From Odontocerum albicorne (taxonomy: Eukaryota > Arthropoda > Insecta > Trichoptera > Odontoceridae): a stretch of DNA of 64,000 nucleotides. Below the pieces are notes generated by a model. That model saw only the letters and a list, made by a program, of their open reading frames with translations. It made no database searches and was not told where the DNA came from. The DNA is taken from contig OX463852.1 of assembly GCA_949825065.1 (NCBI GenBank), positions 19,556,189 through 19,620,188 of the forward strand, read 5' to 3'. A program made the position numbers and the translations under genes. Shown one piece after another: positions 57,975 through 64,000 of this stretch. Each line of letters opens with the position of its first letter. The stretch's first letter is position 1.

Positions 57975-60900
57975 AGAGTCCTGACGAGAAGCCCATAATC
58001 CGATTGCCCAACATCTCAGAGGACGTGGCCACATCAGGACCGGTGCTCCAGCAGAGTGTGCAGTCCTCCCTCTCGGCAGTGTCCGCCCAGGTTCTCTGTG
58101 CGATGGAAAACCTTGGCCCCAATGCATCCACTCCTCAAGGATCACTGAATCTTCAAACACCATCTACACCTAGAATCGACATCTCAAGAGCGTCTAGTTC
58201 CAGTCATCACGACTCAAGAGACAGCTCTCCAGAAAATGCCATCTTCGGAGGGATTGAAGGAGACAAAGACCTTGAAGGCAACAAGTTGGGACTAGGTTTC
58301 AGAGAAGATGGTACAGCAGATCTTAGATCATCTACGGAAGAATTGGCTTTCTTAGAACCAAATACTGTAACGGCAGAAAAAGAAACGTCGAAACAACCAT
58401 CGAGAAGATCTCCGCTTATGTTTAAACAAGAACATCACGATCCACATAGGAAAGATAGTCAATGTTCTGATATTGTGTTGCTTTCAATATCAGGTAGAAC
58501 AAGTAGATTATCTAGTATAGGCAGTCAAGGGTCTGGACATTCAAATGCCTCAGGACATTCAAATATGAGTCATATATCTGGGCACAGTAATGTTAGTCAT
58601 ATATCTGGTCAGAGCAGATTGTCCGTTATATCTGGTGTATCGAGATCACCGTCACCTCATAAAATGCTATTAGAAACATCTTTCTGTGGACCAAAACCTT
58701 TAGAAAACGAAGTTGGCGTAGTTGGAAATGATAAACACCATTCAGAAGTTCTCGAACAAGTATTGCTTTCGAGGAAACATGACCCGAGAGAAGCCATTTT
58801 GGCTGAAGGTATATCTGTGAATAGAGCAAAAGAGATTCCCAAACACATAGTTCCACAAAGTCGGGCACCTGATAAATTAGCTCCAGTAGCTGCGCCTCAG
58901 GTTAAACCAACAAATGCTAGAAAACATTCTATAGAATCAGCACGAAAAGAGTCGCTAACTTCTCCCGTGATCACGATATCCACTCTTGGCTCAAATTATA
59001 AACAAGAAAGGAAGCCCGAAAAAATCGAACCTCCAGTTCAAGTGAAGACTGCACCAGCACCAGCACCAGCACTAGCACCAGCACCTGTAAAGAGCAACCC
59101 CGCTCATTCAACAAGTAGCAAACAAGCACCGCAGAAGAATACCAGACCCTCGGGTTCCTCCGAAACTGAGTTTATTAGAATAAAATTAAAACCTGATCAC
59201 ATGTACGAGGATGACGGAGAACAATCGTCACAACAAGAAGGTATGCAAAAACCGGTGACTCTTAATCTGAACGATCACAATAATAAAAAAAGTGCTCAAC
59301 ATTTTTCACAATTAGTTAAACGCGAAGATAGTTTAAATAAAATTAGTCGCTATCCCGTGGAAAACAGTGAACCTCAAAAGCAGTCTAATACAAAACCTCA
59401 AACTAGATCACCGAGTGTCACGCCCACAGCTAGTCCCAAGTTAGGTAAACGTTCTGTCAATAAAGAAAGAGATCACGGTAGTCGAACTCCATCACCAGGA
59501 ATCACTGTTTCTAGAAAGTCATCATTTTGTTCTTTGTTTAAGTCGAGAGAAACTATTGTCAGCCCAGATTCACCAACAGGGTCGGCTTCTAAAAAAAAGG
59601 GGCTCTCGGGATTGATAAAGGACGCCGGAGGAAATGTTCACAATTCAAGGTCAAGAAGTAAAAGTAGAGATAGAGATAAATCAGGAACTGCAACGCCGAC
59701 TTCAGCTGGCAAGGCTAAAGGATCTGTTTTGGCTATATTCAAACCGAGGAAGTCTAGTGCTTCTGCTTCTCCAGTTGCGCGAGAGAGTTTACCCAATTTA
59801 GATGGTTTAAGAAACATGGAATACAAATATAGTTCTGAAGCTAAAAGTGTGCAGAGTTTGCGAACGACAGGAAAAGAAAGACTTAAATATTATGACGCAC
59901 CAGTTGATGGGTTTATAAGAATTCCTTTACATACACCTTCGGATGAAGAAGAAAAAAATCTTGACGCAGTAAAACCGGTTATAAAGAGCAATTTTCTCGA
60001 CGACACACATCAAATCAAAATTGATCGACCCAAAAGTGCACCTAGTTCAAGCCGACCTTCAATAAGTCATCAGTCGGCCTGTATGTCAGAAAAACACGGT
60101 TACAAAAAACAAGATCCAGTAACCAAAGAATCAGTTTTGCCTGACGGAAGCATTAGAATACCTCTTCATTCTCCCAGTGAAGACCGATTTGTACGTTGCG
60201 ATTTAATGTCGAAAGAAGAAATCGATGAATTGAACAAAATATGTAGCAATATCTCGACAAAAAAAAACGCCAAATCTGAGCAATCTTCAAAAACTAGCGT
60301 CTCCTCCTCCACAGATGTATCCAAAAGCGAAGAAAAATCACAAGAAAAAGTAGAAGTTATATATCACATTAAAACATCAAAAGAAAAAGTAAACACAAGA
60401 GATGCTAGTCCAGATTCTAAAGACAAAAAGAATAAGCAAGACACAGAAAGTGTCAAAGCCATAAAAATTACCGCAGAAATTATCGACGCAAAAGATATTA
60501 AAAACGTAGAAGATGTCAAGATAATAGATGAATTAAAAAAAACTCCGGAAATTGAATTGGAACCAGAATTAAAGTCTGAAGATGAAAAAATAAGTAATCA
60601 AGCTAAAAAGCATATCATTTTTACAACGAAAGTAGGAAGTAAAGATCAAATATTTAGTATGCAATTTAGTTTATCTAAAACAGATAGCCAATCGAGTCAA
60701 ATGTCAGATAATAGAAGTCAAATATCCGAAGACAGTGTAATTGAGGTTCAAATAAGTGAAAAGCGTACTGAAGATTTAGTTCATCGATCACCTTCAACAG
60801 ACAATAAAATAGAGAGAAATAATGTTACAAGTGATTTAGATATAGCTAAAGTTATATATAACGAATCAAGTACACAATCTAGTGAAACGTTAGACTCAAA

Positions 60901-61920
60901 ACATTCCGAAATAGCAATAACTTCTAGTGAAAAGTCGCTTAAAGATACTCCTTTATCAATGTGTAGAAATTCCGCTTTCTCTGAAAGCATGAGTCCCAGA
61001 AATTCTGTTCTTTCAACAGACGACATTGCTGTTGATTCTTCAGAATCAGAAAGGGATTCAGAATTAGATTTTATAAGAAAAAAACAATTACAAGCATTAG
61101 AAAAAGCAGCTCATCAAGAACCAGAGGCTGTCGATCACGAAAGGAAAGGGCTAGTTCTTCAGCAGGATTCCTTTGATGACGAACTTCCGTATGTGCCGAC
61201 AACGTTGCCTTTAGAACGATCGGTAGCAGTTCCAATAGTTCCTGTAAAACAGCGACACAATCTGGAAATGAAAACATTTCCCATAGAGAGGCCAAGATCA
61301 ACCACACCAATCAATCCTAGTTGTTTAGAAGAGTATTGTTCGGACGAGGTATACACACCCGATTCAATGAAAGTAGAAAGATTAAAAATAAGTCTACCTA
61401 AGGAAGAAACGCCAGATAAATCAAAAGCAAAACAAAAGGCCAAATCTCCAAGAAGAATCTCAGCAGGATCAGGATCGAAAACTTGGTTTGAATTCGCCGA
61501 ACAGGGAATTTCAAATACGGGAACGAGAAAAAGTTCAACAAGCCATGAATCAGATTCTGACCCAGCACCTCCGTTACCTCCCAGAGCACCCGTGCCAAAA
61601 TCTCAATGGATTAATTTTGAAGATATCCCAGAAAAAAGAAAACTACCAAAGAGAATACAGACTATACCGAGTCGCACTAATATTGAAGTAGCGAACGAGG
61701 CCAACGTTGTTTACACTTATGTTAACCCCGAGGACTGCAAGTGCGAGTGTCACGAGGCGGGGAAAGACGCGGCTCTAGAGGACGGCGACACGGTGAGTCC
61801 GGAGAAGGAAGAAGATGAAGAGCCTTTACTAGAAGATAATGGAGAACCGGATGGACTGAGCGCCCCGATAGCCAGTAGACTGCGTTTGGACGCAAAGAAG
61901 GACAGACGGAGTCTTATAAG
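57971..61920 (+). CDS. Large internal coding exon of an unrecognised, probably disordered protein
   Basis: This is the only convincing host coding sequence in the window: about 1,316 codons open without a break in AT-rich DNA, in phase 0 at its left end and phase 2 at its right end. The exon opens with QESPDEKPIIRLPNISEDV. The product is rich in Ser, Thr, Pro, Lys and Glu with many Ser-Pro sites. I see no signal peptide, membrane segment or catalytic domain. Visible landmarks are a Ser/His/Gly repeat built on SHISGHSN (about 58540-58650), a short Ala-Pro run (about 59050-59085), three spaced copies of an FIRIPLH-type motif (59171, 59909, 60145), a proline-rich PAPPLPPRAP stretch that could bind SH3 domains (about 61562), and the cysteine cluster CKCECHE (about 61736). 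The end is acidic and then basic (KKDRRSLIR). It looks like a linker or scaffold region of a cytoplasmic protein. The gene identity is not known to me, and earlier exons lie outside or are undetected. Confidence 0.9.
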
Positions 61921-61926
61921 GTAGGC
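61917..61926 (+). promoter_or_regulatory. 5' splice donor of the large exon
   Basis: The coding frame runs to ATAAG, followed by GTAGGC at 61921. The frame meets an in-frame TAG immediately inside this donor, so reading through would end the protein at SLIR. Splicing here leaves two bases of a codon (phase 2). A fair match to the AG|GTRAGT consensus makes splicing the better reading, but a retained-intron short C-terminus cannot be excluded. Confidence 0.65.
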
Positions 61927-62171
61927 ACACCATTCTCTTTCATAATAATACAGAGTATCTACAGATATATTGTATTTAACTAAGAACTAACGAATCGAAA
62001 GAGTTGTGATGATTGTTGACACTTTTTGGCACTTGTGGTCTTATTAGCTGTTGTATAAAGGAGTACGATTCCTTGGCCTCATGGTAGCGATTTATTTATG
62101 ATATTTTGACAATAAATTTAGATCTTAACAAAACATCTCGATCAATGAAGTTGACTGCATCTAAACCGTAA

Positions 62172-62671
62172 GGCCTCGGCCACACAGGTAGGAGCCTCGA
62201 TTGATGCTTAGAGCTATGTTGCGAGTTAGGCGACATACCCTAGCGAACCAACGTACCGCATACTATCGTAGTGGCCACACTGCACGCTTCGCGCCACGTT
62301 GGATGACGATTAGTCATCGAGTGAATCTCCTAGCGAACAGACGTGTTGGTTAATTTACATGATGGCTGAAGTTTTAATGACAGCTGTGTATAAAAGGGAG
62401 CCTTTGTGGAACCCATCGAGCGAATTATAGAAAAACGTACCTGTAATAAAATCACTTTGGAATGAAGTTGCACAGAAAGTAAATAAAGATGTTAAGTTGA
62501 AATTAAATTAGTTAGTTTTGAGAGTGACATTGTGTGTTGACTCAACTCCTCCCAACTGTCAAATGAATTTGTGCGTAGCACTTTGGTGTGGCCAGGCATG
62601 AAGTCACCTAGTATATGAGTCACATAAAACCTAGCTTAACACCTAACGAAGCACTTTGTGTGGCCTCGGCC
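62172..62671 (+). mobile_element. PIF/Harbinger-like non-autonomous element with MADF relic
   Basis: The ends are imperfect inverted repeats: GGCCTCGGCCACACA on the left and, reverse-complemented, GGCCGAGGCCACACA on the right. Both are flanked by TAA (62169-62171 and 62672-62674), the 3-bp target duplication typical of PIF/Harbinger elements. Further GGCCACAC/GTGTGGCC words lie inside (about 62272 and 62593). At about 500 bp it is too short to carry a transposase. It does keep a coding relic that reads like a MADF domain, the kind of accessory DNA-binding gene some insect Harbinger elements carry. It lies in the intron of the only host gene. Confidence 0.75.
62362..62511 (+). pseudogene. MADF-domain relic inside the Harbinger-like element
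   Basis: An ATG at 62362 opens a frame reading MAEVLMTAVYKREPLWNPSS. After an in-frame TAG it continues in the same frame as KNVPVIKSLWNEVAQKVNKD. The spacing of aromatic and basic residues (LI.AV, PLW, Y/L..., LW.EVA) matches the MADF fold of Adf-1-type DNA-binding proteins. The stop codon and the short length indicate a dead or internally deleted gene. Confidence 0.6.
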
Positions 62672-63039
62672 TAAGCCAATACTTGTGAAGATTGTTGAGA
62701 TTTTTGAGAACTTTGTGATCTTTTGATTAGCTGTTATACGGAGGAGTTTGAAACTGTGGCCTCATGGTGATCTCATATTTGATTTGTGACATTTTTACCT
62801 GATCTGTTTATATTCGAACTGAAAATTCGCTGAAATGGTAATACGTAAAAAAACATTTATTGATATTATACTCGTGGGAAATAATGCTTTGTACGAGTAA
62901 CATATGTACTCGTATATTCAATACAAATTATATTTTCAGCTTTAATTTCATTGGATGATTGCATAAAAATAAATTGAATATTATTTTGATGTTGGTATCG
63001 ACCATGGGTGAAATACAAATTAGTGCGTGCTTGACAACT

Positions 63040-63228
63040 TCCGTGACCTAGCTGGTTAGATGCCTGTCTTCTGACCCGGAGGTTGCAGGTTCAACTCTCG
63101 CTGGTTTAAATCGAAAAAGTTTCAGTCTGGTTCTCACTTAAGGCCTCATAAACATATTTTTGGTTGGCTGGAGGAGATTGCCACATAACAATAATCCATC
63201 AAAATTTTACAGTATGCGAAGAAAGTGT
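63040..63228 (+). mobile_element. SINE family A in the predicted intron
   Basis: CCGTGACCTAGCTGGTTAGA, GGTTGCAGGTTCAACTCTCG, GTTTCAGTCTGGTTCTCACT, GGAGGAGATTGCCACATAAC. The right arm of the tail hairpin is mutated. Full-length, forward. Confidence 0.75.
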
Positions 63229-63289
63229 AATTCTTATAAATCATTCGCTTGGGCGCTGCGAGACGCCATTTGTTTAATAACATATTAGT

Positions 63290-63365
63290 GGGTTTGAGTC
63301 CCGAGTCAGAGCGCCTATGAGGAGAGTTTATTACCTAAACGGCGCTATATATACTCGTACATTTG
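63290..63365 (+). mobile_element. LINE-derived repeat (family E), terminal fragment
   Basis: GTGGGTTTGAGTCCCGAGTC, AGAGCGCCTATGAGGAGAG and TAAACGGCGCTATAT give the family's 3' end alone, within the predicted intron. Confidence 0.5.
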
Positions 63366-63483
63366 TCCTTCTTTCCTTCTTTATAAAAAAAAATATAAAT
63401 TATTTGGAAATCGCTTGCGTTTCTGTGATCGTGTGTACGGTCTGTAATTATAAAAAATACTGTATCGTATTAACTTCCGTTTT

Positions 63484-63515
63484 ATAGAGTACAAACTAGT
63501 GAGTTTGTACTCTAT
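63484..63515. repeat. 14-bp perfect hairpin in the predicted intron
   Basis: ATAGAGTACAAACT and AGTTTGTACTCTAT are separated by AGTG. It is just left of a SINE fragment. Confidence 0.8.
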
Positions 63516-63521
63516 GATAAG

Positions 63522-63633
63522 CCTTAAATGTAAAGCAGATGGGAACCCTTTTTATAAAAAAAAATAAGCCCCAACGGGAAGCCCGCAAACCCCGGGCTGG
63601 TATGTTAGACAAGCATCTTACTAACGAGGTCGA
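63522..63633 (-). mobile_element. SINE family A in the predicted intron
   Basis: Reversed body TAAGCCTTAAATGTAAAGCA, GATGGGAACCC, then a T/A link and head AACGGGAAGCCCGCAAACCC, CGACCTCG end. The tail is missing. Confidence 0.6.
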
Positions 63634-63744
63634 AAACATCGATATTTCCATTGCTTGCGCAAAGTTTAAATGCCTCTGATATATTTGTATTGTGTTATGG
63701 ATGGTTTATAGTGTTGAAATATAATACGTGTTTTGCATCCACAG

Positions 63745-63820
63745 GCGGGTGATTTCATTACAACTTGAGGCAGGTTTGATAAATATTAACGATGCACAAC
63801 GCTGCACTGCAGCTATTTGA
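63745..63820 (+). CDS. Candidate downstream (possibly terminal) exon of the same gene
   Basis: An acceptor-like TTTTGCATCCACAG ends at 63744. Joined to the phase-2 donor at 61920 it restores an arginine codon and then reads RVISLQLEAGLININDAQRC, followed by TAAI and a TGA at 63818. The amphipathic, leucine-rich reading follows the basic end of the large exon naturally. The exon is short, and a GT at 63774 offers an alternative donor that would make a 29-bp microexon. This is an inference from splice signals and phase only. Confidence 0.4.
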
Positions 63821-63895
63821 CGATGATATCCACAGAATAATGTGTAATAGCTGTATAATGCAAAGTGAGCATATTTTCTCGATAAAATAAATTAT

Positions 63896-64000
63896 TTTCT
63901 CGATTGAACGCGAACAGAAAGAGGTGTCGAAAATACTCACTTTCGTCTACTTGACATTCCATTTTGAAGGCTTGTAATCAAATAAAATAATATATGTAAC
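63896..64000 (-). pseudogene. Mariner transposase N-terminus, cut by the window edge
   Basis: Reverse-complemented, 63964 down to about 63896 reads MECQVDESEYFRHLFLFAFN, nearly identical to the fragment at 46.7 kb. The upstream leader (GGCTTGTAATCAAATAAAAT) is also shared. The match stops abruptly at about 63896, so only about 23 codons remain. Whether the inverted end lies just beyond the window cannot be seen. Confidence 0.6.

Larger units (their letters stand above)
61921..63744 (+). other. Predicted intron after the large exon
   Basis: This 1.8-kb stretch begins with the GTAGGC donor and ends at the CACAG acceptor of the candidate exon. It carries a Harbinger-like element (62172-62671), two copies of the commonest SINE (63040-63228 and 63522-63633), a LINE tail fragment (63290-63365) and a short perfect hairpin (63484-63515). 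The remaining sequence, including 62675-63040, shows no gene. Confidence 0.4.

Noticed and set aside
57912..58163. Minus-strand frames opposite the large exon (also 58626, 60781, 61071, 61159)
   Set aside because: Shadows of a strong + strand coding exon with splice sites.

Overview
This is a window of eukaryotic, AT-rich, repeat-dense nuclear DNA, most likely from an insect and probably a moth or butterfly (Lepidoptera, or the sister order Trichoptera). Evidence for this: mariner transposases of insect type; many tRNA-derived SINEs whose 3' part ends in a short conserved hairpin of the kind I remember from lepidopteran LINE/SINE tails; RTE-like and Jockey/CR1-like LINE fragments; and one large coding exon with proper splice signals. 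No operons, CRISPR, rRNA or convincing functional tRNA genes are present. A run of exactly 200 N (42926-43125) marks an assembly gap.

Layout. About 1-57.9 kb holds no host coding exon that I can support. It is a mosaic of decayed transposable elements, tandem repeats and unassigned AT-rich DNA. The elements include LINE ORF2 C-terminal fragments throughout, a degraded mariner at 11.5-12.3 kb, two mariner-like elements side by side at 27.2-29.2 kb, a 5'-truncated RTE-like LINE with a 15-bp target duplication at 39.8-40.8 kb, and an old hAT-like element carrying nested SINEs at 48.1-49.2 kb. Three copies of one solo LTR (24.0, 33.6 and 50.3 kb) each have a perfect 5-bp target duplication. A terminal-inverted-repeat element at 36.6-37.5 kb contains a tandemly triplicated MADF-like coding segment. 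Tandem arrays have units of 28, 31, 40, 42, 47, 48, 59 and 61 bp, and there are two long (AT)n tracts.

The one host gene lies at the right end on the + strand. A 3.95-kb uninterrupted coding exon (57971-61920) encodes about 1,316 residues of Ser/Thr/Pro/Lys/Glu-rich, probably disordered protein. It has a tandem NAGNAG acceptor, a donor at 61921, and a plausible short downstream exon at 63745-63820. I do not recognise the protein. The intron between them carries a 500-bp PIF/Harbinger-like element with a MADF relic. A pogo-like MITE lies just upstream of the exon.

The most interesting signals are: the roughly ten-fold excess of the octamer TACTCGTA/TACGAGTA (30 copies on both strands); the LTR insertions with exact boundaries; the two MADF-bearing inverted-repeat elements; a 67-nt near-perfect hairpin at 12565-12631; an 80-bp dimeric higher-order satellite; and an unclassified dispersed repeat (7.4 and 29.9 kb) that keeps an open frame in one copy. 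I found nothing that I could defend as a wholly new multi-gene system.
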